Below are positions 48,183 through 59,210 of a stretch of 64,000 nt of DNA, in pieces; the first letter of the stretch is position 1, and each line of letters begins with the position of its first letter. The notes beneath the pieces are model-generated. The model did not search any database, was not told the DNA's origin, and saw nothing but the letters and a program-made list of their open reading frames with translations. The position numbers were made by a program, and so were the translations under genes. The stretch lies in contig FJUW01000004.1 in NCBI GenBank assembly GCA_900074885.1, positions 1,148,225 to 1,212,224 of the forward strand. The letters are read 5' to 3'. Origin of the DNA: Rhynchosporium graminicola. Taxonomy: Eukaryota > Ascomycota > Leotiomycetes > Helotiales > Ploettnerulaceae.

Positions 48183-48436
48183 CCCCCCGGTTGTTGCCGC
48201 CGGCCGCCGGCCGCCAGCCTGGTTTGTTTTGAGAATTTGAGTTTAAGCGAAATTCAGCCTCAGATACCTACAGTAGGTTACCCTATATCCCACAATAAGT
48301 TGAATCTTACTACCTGCACAAGCCCACTACTGCCTGAATGGAGACAGCACTCGAAAGTGGCATGAGTTTCGCATCTGACGGTGACCGAAAAGACCAAAAT
48401 CATGGTCTGACCCAGACTCACCTCACCTCACCATCC

Positions 48437-48456
48437 CTGCCTGCCTGCCTGCCTGC
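48437..48456. repeat. Microsatellite (CTGC)5
   Basis: Five perfect units in the divergent promoter region. Confidence 0.9.
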
Positions 48457-48779
48457 CACTTGCGAGCTACCCCTTGTCGGTAACTTACTGTAACCCCTGT
48501 CGCAGCTTTATCGGGTCGTCCGTCCTAAGTTCTCTCGTTTATGATAAGCCTAGCTCCCGCTCCCGCAAAGGAACGTCATACGAGTAAGAGTATTATGATC
48601 CGATGGAGGGGCAGCACTTTCGAGGCGGCTGTAGGAGCAATGGTTTGAGTTTCCTTGCGATCAATAAAAGAAAAGAAAGAAGCTACCTATCCAATCCAGC
48701 AAAAACAAAGGTCAAGCCGAAATCTGGAGAAGACGATTGATTCATGATCCCCATCAATAAACTACATACTCCTCCAATC

Positions 48780-50085
48780 ATGTCCAAAATAATCCTCTCC
48801 GTCAATGCTGGCTCCAGCTCCGTCAAGATCTCAGTATACAGAACGGGATCCTCAGGACAGGAACCAAAAGAGCTCGCGGAAACGCAAATCGACGGCCTGA
48901 CCTCTCCTCCATCTCAACTGAAATACACTCGCGGCTCAGAGACAATATGCAAAGACAAGAAACTCGAAGAGAAGATATCCAGCCAGAAAGATGCCTTCGG
49001 CTACATGCTAGACATGTTGATCAACGACTCCGAATTCTCGCATATCACGAAACAGGAAGACATCGGTATCGTCTGCCATCGAGTAGTCCACGGTGGGGAT
49101 TTCGAGACACCGCAGATCATTGACGAGAAGACGTACCATAAGCTCGAATCTTTGACCGATTTGGCACCATTGCATAATGCTTCTGCGCTGGAGATCGTAC
49201 ATTATTGCATCGAGAAGATGCCCAAGACGCGGAACATAGCGGTCTTCGATAGCGAGTTCCATCAGACGATACCAGAGCATATTAGGACATATCCTATCAA
49301 TCAGGAGATTGCGAAGAAGAATAAGTTGAGGAAATATGGGTTTCATGGAATCAGTTACTCGTTCATCACGAGGAGTGTAGCACGATACTTGGGAAAGCAG
49401 GAGAGTGACACGAATTTGATCGTTCTGCATCTGGGAAGTGGAGCCAGCGCGTGCGCGATCAAGAATGGGAAGAGTTATGATACAAGTATGGGGCTGACAC
49501 CTTTGGCTGGCTTGCCTGGTGCGACGAGGAGTGGAAGTGTAGATCCCAGGTACGTCAACTCTAACCCTCATTGCCGCAACATTTGTACTAAAGCTCTTCA
49601 GTCTCGTCTTCCATTACGCATCAGACGTCGGAAAACTCTCACCCAACTCAACGACCGACCTCCACATCTCCCGCGCAGAAGAAATTCTCAACAAACAATC
49701 AGGCTGGAAAGCATTAACTGGCACCACGAACTTCGGTACCATCGCATCATCCGACGATCCCAAAATGAAGCTCGCATTCGACATCTTCCTCGATAGAATC
49801 TTGAACTACATCGGTGGATACTACGTCACTCTCAATGGTAAAGTTGACGCCCTAGTGTTCGCTGGTGGGATTGGCGAGAAGAGTGATCTGCTGAGACGGA
49901 AGGTTGCTGAGAATATGGCTTGTCTGGGCTTTGAGATTGATCAAGATGCGAATCAGAAGGAGATCAAAGATGTGGTTCAGAATGTTGGCCAGGAAGGAGC
50001 GAGGCACAAGCTACTGGTCTGTCAAACGGATGAGCAATTTGAGATGGCGAGATTCTGTTCGGTGGATGATAAGCTGTTTAATTAA
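48780..50085 (+). CDS. ack: Acetate kinase, 2 exons, 417 aa
   Basis: Catalyses acetyl-phosphate + ADP to acetate + ATP, using the acetyl-phosphate made by phosphoketolase. The exons are 48780-49549 and 49602-50085. The 52-nt intron starts GTACGT and ends TTCAG, and the joined length (1,254 nt) stays in frame. Family motifs are the N-terminal phosphate-binding VNAGSSSVK at about residues 7-15, HRVVHGG, the KYGFHGISY block, HLGSGASACAIKNGKS (adenosine-phosphate loop), SMGLTPLAGLPGATRSGSVDP ending at the splice site, and FAGGIGEKS in exon 2. The start at 48780 (MSKII) matches the family N terminus. An in-frame ATG at 48744 would add 12 residues and cannot be excluded. The length is close to other acetate kinases. 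It is head-to-head with phosphoketolase. Confidence 0.96.
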
Positions 50086-52130
50086 ATGTTTGGGATCTGC
50101 CATGGTTCTCACGATAAGTGTTCGAGCGGTACAGACATAATGTCTTTTTTCACTTGCACAGGACCTTATTTAATGCATTATATTGCATGAAGTTGTTGAC
50201 ATAGCATAGAGCATATTTTCGCTTAGCCTCATACCCAACAATAGCTCTCCCTCACCTCGAATGAGCCCATACAGCAGGATGGAGGAGATGATGATGATAT
50301 CCGCCTCTACGGATCGTGTGTACGATAGCTTTCCATATCCGGTAGACTTGCAAACAATTTGTGCTGTGGCAAGAGTGATCCTAGAACGGGAACCCCCAAG
50401 CCAATAGTCAGCTGATTCTACAACCACCCGCATCGAGATTGAAGGATTCCCATGCACGATACTAGATCATGCCTCCTCCACTATTCCAATCTTACATCCA
50501 AGAATCATTTCAATGACTGATACGCTCTGCCATCCACGCAGTTGATCACATCCTCATATCGAGCTGGCAGCGTGGAAGTCATTACTACTTACTCCAAAAG
50601 AGGAAGAGCTCATGAGCCATGATCCACTAGTATGAGTGTAGAACCTTTCCTTCCCTCTCGGCAGCACGCCCTCTTCCCCTAAATATAAAAGTCAAAAGAA
50701 TAAAAACTTCCCAATCATTCCTTATCTTTGGTCCTCTTTGAAGGAGGAAAAACCACGAAAGAAAAGCAACGGGGTCGAAAATTGTAAGCTTCAACCACGA
50801 ACTGAGCTCCATTAAGGGACGATTCCCATCCGGACAGCGCTCTTGATCCGTCACTATCGAAACCATAGAGATTGAGATTGAGATTGATATAAGTCTCAAT
50901 CACGAGGCCGTCAAGTTCATCGCCAGGGAGATGGAATCGTTTCGACGATCCTACAAGTCCTGTGATACTTCGGTAGCTTGTAGTACGCTTTGCTCCTTGT
51001 ATCAAAGGTCTTTAAGATTCTTCATGCTCCATGACTCTAAGCCATGACCTAGGCTTATGCTGTACTACTTCAGTGACTTTGATCAGGAATGCGGCGTCTC
51101 CCTGCAACGGAGACAGGTTTGACCAGTCTTGAGAGGTCCGTAGCGATATCTGTGACCACGAATCTCTCTGACTAAGGTGACATATCCCAAGGACTTATAT
51201 CTTGGAAGTAGTCGAAAAACCTCAAGGCGCCTAGGTGAAGCCATCTGATAGTAGTTGGATATATCCCAGTTTCGTATCTCTGCCACTGTTTTCCAGTTAT
51301 GCATTGAAACCACAAAAATCAAGTGGCAGCTACGAATTTTTCTCACGTGTCACTTTTCTCTTGTTTTGTTTATTTTACTTTGGGCTAGGACAATCATATC
51401 TTTCGACCGATGACCTGATAGGTCTAACCCAATACTCAAAATACCTCTCCGTGGTCCAAGAAGGAAAGAGTAGCTGGAAACATCTAAACTTCGCCTTGTG
51501 TTCTGTTGTGTCTAAAGTCAATGAAAGGCCTTACGGGACTGAATCTGATAGCCGCATTATTATGCAGCGTATATAAATCGCCGATTGTGAACCTGTAAAC
51601 GACCGTGTGAGACTCCAGGAATTCTACCGTAGTAGAATGGTATTTGGCACATATCAATGTCTCTACCAAGTAGATAAGGAAGTCCCTATTCCTCTTCCAC
51701 CAGGCCCCAATTCTACAGCTCGGCTGCACCTATATTGGTGTCCACAGTTTGGCAAGAACGCGGACACTTGCGCCGTCAGCCAGTCAACACTTCTTTAATC
51801 CATTGACTCAAAGAGAAACGAAAGCGTATCAGAAGTGGTCCTGAAGACAGGAGTAATAAAGAAGCAAGTCCAATCACTTCGATTCTATCCATCTACACAT
51901 ACCATAGCTTCCCTCATCCTCTCTACAGTCTACAAACAACCTACTTCGTACTTCCGTACCCAACCTAAACACGAGAGCAACTCTACCTATCTACCTTACC
52001 TCCTTCCCACCTTCACATCTCAAGTATCTACAAGACAATACCTCACATTCAATTAGATCCTTCCTGCCTTCCTTCCTTCCCCCCTCCTTACCAATCCAAA
52101 ATCATACTTACCCTCCCTCACAGGTAAACG
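50086..52130. other. Intergenic, no recognisable gene
   Basis: Short frames occur on both strands (for example 50627-50899 and 51235-51576) without domain, splice or start support. The end of the interval (about 51890-52125) is C/T-rich. Confidence 0.5.
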
Positions 52131-53040
52131 CAGGAGCAAGAGAACCGTTCGCTGACTATCAGCTGACGGTTCCTACTTTGAAATAGACATCTTACAAGGG
52201 AATCACCAGAGGACGGGTCTCTGACAGCTCTTCTCACAGAAGCTTGATTCCAAAAAATCGAAAAAAAATCGTCCTTTAAGCGAACAATTCAAGAGAGCTA
52301 GGAATAGTACCAGGTATTTAAATTATCCTCCTTTAGTACCTTGGGTTGTACGAGGGGCTATGCTCACCTAGAGTCTGCTTTTACTAAGTCGACCGATTCG
52401 TATCAACTCCTTTCAAGTATTGCGTGGAGGTCAATAAGCTTGCGCCGATACTACAGTCAAGGGTACGTACGATTGGATCTCTTTCCTCTGTATACTCGAG
52501 CAAGAAGGCATGAGAAGACCTTACCTTGGAGGCAATAGCAGGGGTATTTGAATAGCACGGAATGGTTAAATGACAGTTGAAGGAAGGTTCCGAGTTTGAA
52601 TAGTTCTATAGTTAGGGAATCACTAGGCGACGGTCTAATATTAGATAAGGGAACTTCTCGTGCCATCCATCCATCCTGTTCAAAAACCAAGTGTAGAAAT
52701 ACTTAGTTATACCCTTAACTTCGGTATCGACGCTAGCTTATTAACTTCAACTCAGTATCTTAGAGGTAAGGGCAGGGGTATTTGACGGTCAGAGGACGGT
52801 TCCGGATATGAATAGTCCTCTATATAGGTAATCACCAGAGCACGGAAATTAGTTAAGTGAATATCTCGTGCCTTCCTATTCAAGTACTTAAAGTAGTTAC
52901 TTAGTTGTACCCTTGAGTTTAATATCGATATCAGCTTATCGTCTTCAATATAGTACTTGAAAGATGTTGATATCCGGTCGATTTAGCAAAAGTAAAATCT
53001 AGGTAAGTATAGCTCCGAATACTCCCCTGATATCATAGAA

Positions 53041-53054
53041 GGGGGGGGGGGGGG
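53041..53054. repeat. Poly-G run (14 nt)
   Basis: Fourteen consecutive G. Its exact length is unreliable in most sequencing chemistries. Confidence 0.95.
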
Positions 53055-53423
53055 TTAAAGAAGTTTATGCCTGCCCTGTATCTGCTACTCAGTACTGCTC
53101 TAGGACCGTTCTTTACTCCTGAATTATTCTCTAAGAAGTATAATCTTCTGATTTTGATTCCCATTTTATACCTTCATTCATGTATCGAATCGTCCAGACC
53201 GTCAGTTGATAGTTATTTCACACCTGCACTTGCCTGTGAGGTAGTCTTAAAAGGGCAACGATTCAAAGGGCTAAGAACGGTACTGAATAGCATATGTAGG
53301 GCAAGTATTTAATTACCCGCCTTCAACGGTACTGGGAGGTACTAGGGCGATGCTTACCTAGAGCATACTTTTGCTAAATAAACTGCATATCAACTCCCTT
53401 GAAGTACTACGATGAAAGTTGAT

Positions 53424-54454
53424 GGCCACAGCTAAATCGACATACGTGAATAGCTAAATCGACATACGCTAACTAGGCGAGCTGAATATGAAGAGTGCAT
53501 TTATCACTACCAAGATTTGTATGCATAACTATATATACTGCATAATAGCTACCCCTCTCTATACTAAATTATCAAAATCATCTTTAAACTCCGTATCCTA
53601 GGTATATACCTCTACCCCTCTAATTATATCTTTCTTAATCAAAGCTTCACTAGCTATAGTAGTATCTTCTATACTATCTACGTGATAGATTGATAATATA
53701 CTATGTATATACCCTCTCTCCTTCCGTGTACCGGGTTCATAGCTATCTTGATACCCGCCCTCAAGCCTCTATATAGCTATTGCAGTCGATGATACGCTGT
53801 TTTGTACTACAGGAGGCTACTCAAGTAATATAGGGGCAGAGCTAGAGGGGATTTCAAATAACAAGGGGTCCCGGCGTGTATTTGAAGGTGCTACCCTACC
53901 TCCAAGAGCACCCTTCGGAGCACCCTTCGGTCTGCCTTTACCTCTGACCTTCAAAGGATTTAATAGAGGAAGGGAAGCTAGGGGAGCTGAATTCACTGAT
54001 TCAGGCCTGTCGTAGTACCAGTGGTGATGAATATCGCTCAGAAGGACACTGCCACTTTGCTGCCGCTTCCAGAGTATATAGTAGCATAGTAGTCTAAAGG
54101 CCTGCTGTATAGTACATATATAGCTATTCGGTGGGGGCCCTCTAGAGGGAAGTTTGCTAGCTTCTTATACGATTTTCTGGAGAGCCCGGGTATGAACATA
54201 TAGAAGAATTGCAGCCAGAATAGTAGTAGAGTATATAGGTAGTGGCAGTAGAACGACTCCGAATAACCTCAATTACAATTCATAGCCTCAGGGGTAATCA
54301 GGAAATTATGAATATTATCGTCCTGCATAAATAGCCCTTGCCCTCTAGTACAAATTTGTATAGGAGGGCGTGTCCCCTAGATGCACACGCCAAGTTACTA
54401 GAATTTTAGCGTATGTCGATTTAGCTATTCACGTATGTCGATTTAGCTGTGGCC
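53424..54454. mobile_element. Mutator-like DNA transposon remnant with perfect 49-bp TIRs (1,031 bp)
   Basis: The TIRs 53424-53472 and 54406-54454 are perfect reverse complements. Each contains two copies of AGCTAAATCGACATACG separated by TGAAT. The 8-bp flanks AAGTTGAT at 53416-53423 and 54455-54462 are a target-site duplication. The interior encodes only the C-terminal part of a transposase on the minus strand, so this copy is non-autonomous. Long TIRs, the TSD size and the SWIM-like tail favour a Mutator-like element, though an 8-bp TSD would also fit hAT. It inserted into an older repeat (52130-54640). Confidence 0.85.
53817..54270 (-). pseudogene. Transposase C-terminal remnant (Mutator-like, SWIM/AT-hook tail)
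   Basis: The minus-strand frame ends at the TAG at 53817-53819. Reading backward it shows an AT-hook-like RGKGRPKGAPKG tail (about 53890-53930), an SDIHHHWYYDRPES segment and a decayed Cys-x-His-type motif upstream (CYY near 54090), the order seen at the ends of fungal Mutator-like transposases. A stop near 54170 and the lack of a catalytic domain show it is a fragment. Confidence 0.55.
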
Positions 54455-54640
54455 AAGTTGATAAGCTAGCATCGAAACCGAAGTGAAGGGTATAACTAAG
54501 AATTTCTACTCTTAGTACTTGAAGAGGATGGCACGAGATATTCCCTTATCTAATAACCGTCCCCTGGTGATTCCCTATTCATAGAACCATTCAAACTCGG
54601 AACCCGTCCTTTCGAGTTTTTGACCGTCTCTTGACCAGTC

Positions 54641-56534
54641 GGTGCTATTCAAAACCCCATGCCCTTGCCTCTAACGTACACTATACACTATCTACCTATA
54701 TCCAGCTATCAATCATCCTTACAGTACCTAGCGCGCTCACCTCGGCTCCCACCGTTCACAGCAAGGTTCATTCATGCCTCAATTCCCAAAACTCTCCCCA
54801 AACCCAGACTCCAAACCCCAAATACACAACACCCACCATTCCATTCCACTCCATTCCATCCCGTTCCATCCATCCATCCCACTTACAGTATCCCCAATGA
54901 GAATATTACAATACCCAAGTGGAGTCAGTAGTGAAAATCCTTCCTCGTACGAAAGGAGTAGGTGAGACCAAGATACCTAGGTAGTTCTACCGCGCGCTGC
55001 GGAAAAAGCTCAGCTGGGAAGAGAGAGGATATCGGTTGGCTGAATCTGATCTGGTGTGATCTGATCCACTTTTCCCGAATGTCGGGTGATGGAGGTCCAT
55101 GAGGGCTGGGAAACCCTCTCTTGGTAAGTACCTGCCCCTCCTTGCTGTTTCTCCACGGCACACCCAGCAGATTGTGAGAAAATCTCCTGGGATGAAGCGA
55201 ATCCAGATTTACTGTTGATATGTATGCATTTGATAGCTTGTCGAATGTGTGCTACTAACGTACATCTTGGCATGTCACTGGATGGTGGATAATGTGAGGA
55301 AAGCGAGAGGCGAAGGCACAATGTCTTCTTATTAATCTAGAGCCATCCACCTTCTTGATGAAGGGCATGATCAAGTCTCCTCTAATCTGAAGCATCCTCG
55401 TGTAGAAAAAATCCGTCCCCAAGCCTCTCTCCCACCGTATGCGAAGGTGATCTGCCTCTCGAAAAGAAAAAGGGTGAAGAAGAAAAACTCAACGACGAAT
55501 CTCATCTCATAATTTCGTTTCCAGTCACAGCCAAAAGCAAGCAGGAATCTCGCAAGATCAAGAACCTTCCCTGTAAAATCCTGCCATCCAGTCAAATGCC
55601 CCTCGCCTCCTTCCGTGCATCAAATAAAGACCTCCCACGCAGAACTGCAACCCATATAACAAACAGCGAAAACAAATGGGAGATCCCAAATGTTCAAAAA
55701 TTTCCTTTCTGTGGAACCCCAATCCCGCAGCTCCTTTCTTTCCCCTGTATACTTTCATGTCCACGACTCTCCATTCCCAAAAAATCATTTCGGTGCTACT
55801 GAAAGAGCCAGTGAAGATACCGGCCGACATCCATTCCATTTTGTAGCGCCAATTCGAATTGAAGTGTAAGAGCAAATTCCGTCCCATTCCGCATTTTGTG
55901 CAAGCCAGCATTCTCCAGTCGAAAGCCAGCAAAGAGATCCAAGCCGTTGTACAAGAAAAAAATTGTCTCGAAGACAAATGGAAGAAAAAGAAGCAAAGCG
56001 AGCAGGCTAATTACAGATTTTCGAGGGCTAAACCGAAAAGGTCGCTGCCCAAGTATTTTTTATGAGACCCAAGTCGGTCAAGTTCTCTAATGAAAAAATG
56101 TCGTCAATGTGCAAAAAGGGAAAAACGCAAATTAGAGACCGAAAGAGCCTCAGCTCAACCCAAACACCTGACCGGGTATCCTTCCGATCTTCATGCCAAC
56201 CTGTTTTCGAAGGACAAAAGGAAAATCTAAATCGCTGATGCAACGCCAAGTAACCGAAATTAAAAAGAAAATCGTAAGATCGAGGCAGCCACTGTATAGG
56301 CGCACGCAACTCGAGATCGTGAAGAGTGTGTATCCGTATGCGTAATTATCGTAGTTTTGGAAGGAGCGGCGGAACAACAACTCTGAATTTTATGCGCGCT
56401 GGGGAATGATGCTGAAAGAAAACAAAGACAAATAACTTTTGTGTTAGTGCGGTAGGCAGCAAGCGGTATTGCGTACAATCATCCGCAACGCAGTCAATGA
56501 ATGTCGAGGCCGGGAGCAGACCCGATTATTGCGA
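54641..56534. other. Intergenic, no convincing gene
   Basis: It contains a C/T-rich stretch with CCATT/CCATC repeats (about 54830-54890) and a minus-strand open frame of 139 codons (55558-55977). I recognise nothing in that frame, and it lies just 3' of the cyclin gene, so it may be chance. Confidence 0.45.
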
Positions 56535-57536
56535 CTATGCGGCGATGACTGGTTGGCCATAACCGTGGTTCATGAAGTAAGGCTGCTTCGACTGCATATT
56601 ACAGCTGCCGCAGTTACAATCCGTAGCGCTGTGGTCCCATATGTTCCCATAATGACGTCCATAATGGTTGTCGTAAGGAGTGAACGGAGTCAATTGTGGG
56701 TTGATGTGTGTCGGAACGTATGTAGCATGAGTCTGTGGTTGGTAGCCTCGGGAGTATTGATTGAAGATGGCCCAATCATTGTATCGAGGAGCCCCTCCAG
56801 TGGCACTCATGTATTCGGGTGTGTTGAGACCTGAGTCTGGAGCGGATGGAGGAGTGAGGTGTGGAGTAGGATACGAGTTCACCCAAACTGACTGTTCGTA
56901 ACCAGGATGAAACCCGGACTGAGGGCGCTCGCGCGAAGCAGTCTTGGGATAGCCATTGTAGATTTGAGAGTACGGACGTGTTTGTTGAACGTTTGTATCA
57001 ATCGGTGCAAGTGGCATGGGTGCAAGGCGGTCAAGAGTCGCCTTGCGCTGCATGTTTCTACTCTCGCGCCACTCATTCCAGCTTGACAACCACGCATTGA
57101 AGTCCTTACTGGTATCGAGATTGACATACAAGTTCCACTCCATCGCAACCAACCATTCGTGTTCCATAGTGTTGAGCTCTGACACCGAAATGCCACTAAC
57201 CTCTGACCATGATCGGTTCTGGAAAGTGTTATCGTCCAAGAACTTGCTTCCAAGCAGAAGACCGATCGTCAACATACGCCAGACAACACCGTCGGTGACT
57301 TTGCACGGACCAGCAGCCTTGAGCATATTCATTCGTCTCGCGAGGTAATTCATGCCGAGAAGAATTGTTGTGCTTGGCAGTCTCGTGGAGGTGAGAAGTC
57401 CTTGGACAAATTTGCGGAAAGCCGGCGAAACGGTGCCGCTGGGAAGGACAATCCGTTGGGCCATCTCGGCAATGTATTCCGTGAGCTGATCGATTTCATA
57501 GTCCAGTACGGCACAGACACCACCTGAAGTCAACAT
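56535..57536 (-). CDS. Cyclin, Pho80/Clg1-like (333 aa)
   Basis: An uninterrupted 333-codon frame. Residues about 10-150 form a cyclin fold of the Pho80/PCL type: a helix with DQLTEYIAEMAQRIV, then FRKFVQGLLTSTRLPSTTILLGMNYLARR, VWRMLTIGLLLGSKFLDDNTFQNRSW and LNTMEHEWLVAMEWNLYV. Such cyclins bind and activate a Pho85/Cdk5-type kinase that links nutrient state to growth. The C-terminal half (about 175-333) is low-complexity, rich in Pro, Tyr, Asn, Gln and Gly, with a short Cys-rich patch (DCNCGSCN), as in fungal Clg1-like cyclins. No intron is needed. Two perfect hairpins lie 18 to 68 nt upstream of the ATG, and the further upstream flank is full of microsatellites. The family is confident; which PCL cyclin it is remains uncertain. 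Confidence 0.88.
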   Translation of the reverse strand: MLTSGGVCAVLDYEIDQLTEYIAEMAQRIVLPSGTVSPAFRKFVQGLLTSTRLPSTTILLGMNYLARRMNMLKAAGPCKVTDGVVWRMLTIGLLLGSKFLDDNTFQNRSWSEVSGISVSELNTMEHEWLVAMEWNLYVNLDTSKDFNAWLSSWNEWRESRNMQRKATLDRLAPMPLAPIDTNVQQTRPYSQIYNGYPKTASRERPQSGFHPGYEQSVWVNSYPTPHLTPPSAPDSGLNTPEYMSATGGAPRYNDWAIFNQYSRGYQPQTHATYVPTHINPQLTPFTPYDNHYGRHYGNIWDHSATDCNCGSCNMQSKQPYFMNHGYGQPVIAA

Positions 57537-57553
57537 GATGGGCAGTCGAGAAG

Positions 57554-57604
57554 CTGACAGAGGAAGATCTCTGTCAGGAACAAGAAGAAATGATTCTTCT
57601 TGTT
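57554..57604 (-). promoter_or_regulatory. Two adjacent perfect hairpins in the presumed 5' leader of the cyclin gene
   Basis: Hairpin 1 has a 9-bp stem, CTGACAGAG (57554-57562) pairing with CTCTGTCAG (57569-57577), and a 6-nt loop. Hairpin 2 has an 11-bp stem, AACAAGAAGAA (57579-57589) pairing with TTCTTCTTGTT (57594-57604), and a 4-nt loop. They are one base apart and end 18 nt from the start codon at 57536. If transcribed, they could slow ribosome scanning or bind a protein. Confidence 0.6.
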
Positions 57605-58362
57605 TTTTTTTCCCCCGAATATGCGAAGCGAGGTGCTAAGGATTCGAATGCTCGAGAGCTTGCGATGAGGAAATCAGCGACGGACTGTGACGAGAAGAAT
57701 TATGAAGTCGTTGCAATAATTATTCTGCCATATGAATGAAGATGAGGTGCGAATGCAGATTTTCTGGGCCCGTTCGGAGAAAGCGACAAACGTCACACAA
57801 CGTCTCTAAAACAAATCGACCATGCGGCGAGGGTCTTTTTTTTTTCGTGAATGTAGATGGTCGAAGTATTCTGGAGAAGCTTCGGTTAGCCTTTTTGATT
57901 CACAAAATTTTCGCGAACACCCTTCAAGTGATCGTATGAGTGGACGCGAAAGACAATATCGAAGACAGCTTGCTAAAAGCGACACGTCCTGATTTTGAGC
58001 CACTTCGAATGTTGTCGCAGGTTGTGATTTGGTGCTGGCAGCCAAAGTCCCAACTGGCAGCAAAAGCACCCACAGTGGTCTTGTCTGCTTGTGTTTGCTG
58101 AATGCAGGCTGCTCAACCTGGTTCTTTTCGAAGGTGAAAATAAAATGTATACGAACCTCTTAGGCTGGCGTGACTGTAGTATTCAGTGGGCTGAAGCTAC
58201 GTGGTCGACTGCAGGATGGTGGCCTGTACCGGTTGAAGATTGAGGGTGTCGAAGAAGCCCCTTGCAGAGTCAAGAGGATGCGCAGGGAAGGAAGGGCAAG
58301 AATAAAGGGAGAGGAATTCGTCGATGGGAGGGATTCGAGATGTAAAGGAGATGTCGAGGAGT

Positions 58363-58388
58363 GGAGATGGAGATGGAGATGGAGATGG
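58363..58388. repeat. Microsatellite (GGAGAT)4
   Basis: Four hexamer units plus a partial one, upstream of the cyclin gene. Confidence 0.9.
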
Positions 58389-58471
58389 CGGTGGAGGTAG
58401 AATTATTCTCTGAAGAGGAAAGACACTAGACGAGAGGAGAGGGCAAGCAAGAGACGCGGAGGTAGGAGAGA

Positions 58472-58493
58472 TGTGTGTGTGTGTGTGTGTGTG
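58472..58493. repeat. Microsatellite (TG)11
   Basis: A dinucleotide run of about 22 nt, followed by GAGTGAGAGTGCGAGTG-type imperfect repeats to about 58540. Confidence 0.9.
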
Positions 58494-58696
58494 GTTGAGT
58501 AAGAGTGAGAGTGCGAGTGCGAGTGAGAGTGAGTGAGAGGGAAAGGAGCTACGTAGATGGTGCGTGCCGACTCAGTGGCACTGGCCAGTGGGCACTGGCA
58601 CTGACAGTGTGACGCTCGCTGACTGGCTACGTTACTTATAACGCCTGGTGCGCTAACCCCAAGGCCGACTAAGGGGAAATGAGTGCAAGTGGCCTC

Positions 58697-58732
58697 GACT
58701 CAGTGGACTCAGTGGACTCAGTGGACTCAGTG
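58697..58732. repeat. Minisatellite (GACTCAGTG)4
   Basis: Four perfect 9-bp units. Nearby is a (CTGG)-type run at about 58801-58818. Confidence 0.9.
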
Positions 58733-59055
58733 AGGGGATTTGTGGCCTGTGGATGGAAGTTTCGCGTGGGTTTGTGGTGTGGTGTGGGTGGTGTGGTGTG
58801 GCTGGCTGGCTGGCTGGCACTGTGGGTGGAATGATTCAAAATCCTTCCTTCCCTGCAGCCGAACATCCATCCATCCACACCTGGAGAATTTGACCTACAG
58901 AAAGAAGGACCTAGGAACGAATGAACGGTGTTGTACTGTAATTGTTATTATTAATATAATATATCTCTCACTTCACACCACACCATCTCAGGACGAGAGT
59001 CTTTCCAGTAGCACTTCGATACCTACATACGATCGTAGGGCAGCGTCGCAGCGAT

Positions 59056-59080
59056 AGTCAGTCAGTCAGTCAGTCAGTCA
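59056..59080. repeat. Microsatellite (GTCA)6
   Basis: Six perfect tetramer units. Confidence 0.9.
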
Positions 59081-59209
59081 TCCTTGTAGTCAGTGACTAT
59101 TCTGTATCCCGGCATCTGTAGCCACTTCCCATGTTGAGATACTGTATCCCTAAGGATATTGTAAGAAACGTATCAATCCGTCACTTCCGAGGCAAAGCAC
59201 GAGAACTTG

Positions 59210-59210
<1 letters not shown>

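Larger units (their letters stand above)
47627..48779. promoter_or_regulatory. Shared divergent promoter region of xfp and acetate kinase (about 1.15 kb)
   Basis: This is the interval between the two divergent start codons. It contains a GC-rich stretch of GCCGCCGGCC repeats (about 48175-48220) with an N at 48182, a (CTGC)5 microsatellite (48437-48456), and A-rich sequence just upstream of acetate kinase (about 48660-48690). I see no convincing gene in it. The open stretch 48099-48365 runs across the N and looks like chance. Co-regulation is inferred from the arrangement only. Confidence 0.6.
52130..54640. repeat. Cluster of inverted and direct repeats
   Basis: A repeat of about 160-170 bp, with landmarks TTCCGAGTTTGAATAG, ATCTCGTGCC and TTAGTTATACCC, occurs at about 52585-52752 (+), 52795-52960 (+) and 54463-54615 (reverse). 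A second repeat occurs as direct copies at about 52287-52480 and 53254-53423, with landmarks CAATTCAAGAGAGCTA-like and GCTATGCTCACCTAGAG-like. In the right-hand copy the two repeats are contiguous once the DNA transposon 53424-54454 and one 8-bp duplication are removed. No coding sequence is recognised. This could be a decayed DNA element family with long inverted ends. Confidence 0.65.

Noticed and set aside
49008..49571. 187-codon minus-strand frame opposite acetate kinase
   Set aside because: Antisense shadow of acetate kinase exon 1; the plus strand carries the family motifs.
55558..55977. 139-codon minus-strand frame downstream of the cyclin
   Set aside because: Rich in Trp, Phe and Cys with no recognisable motif or start support; likely chance in 3' flanking sequence, but not excluded as a lineage-specific gene.
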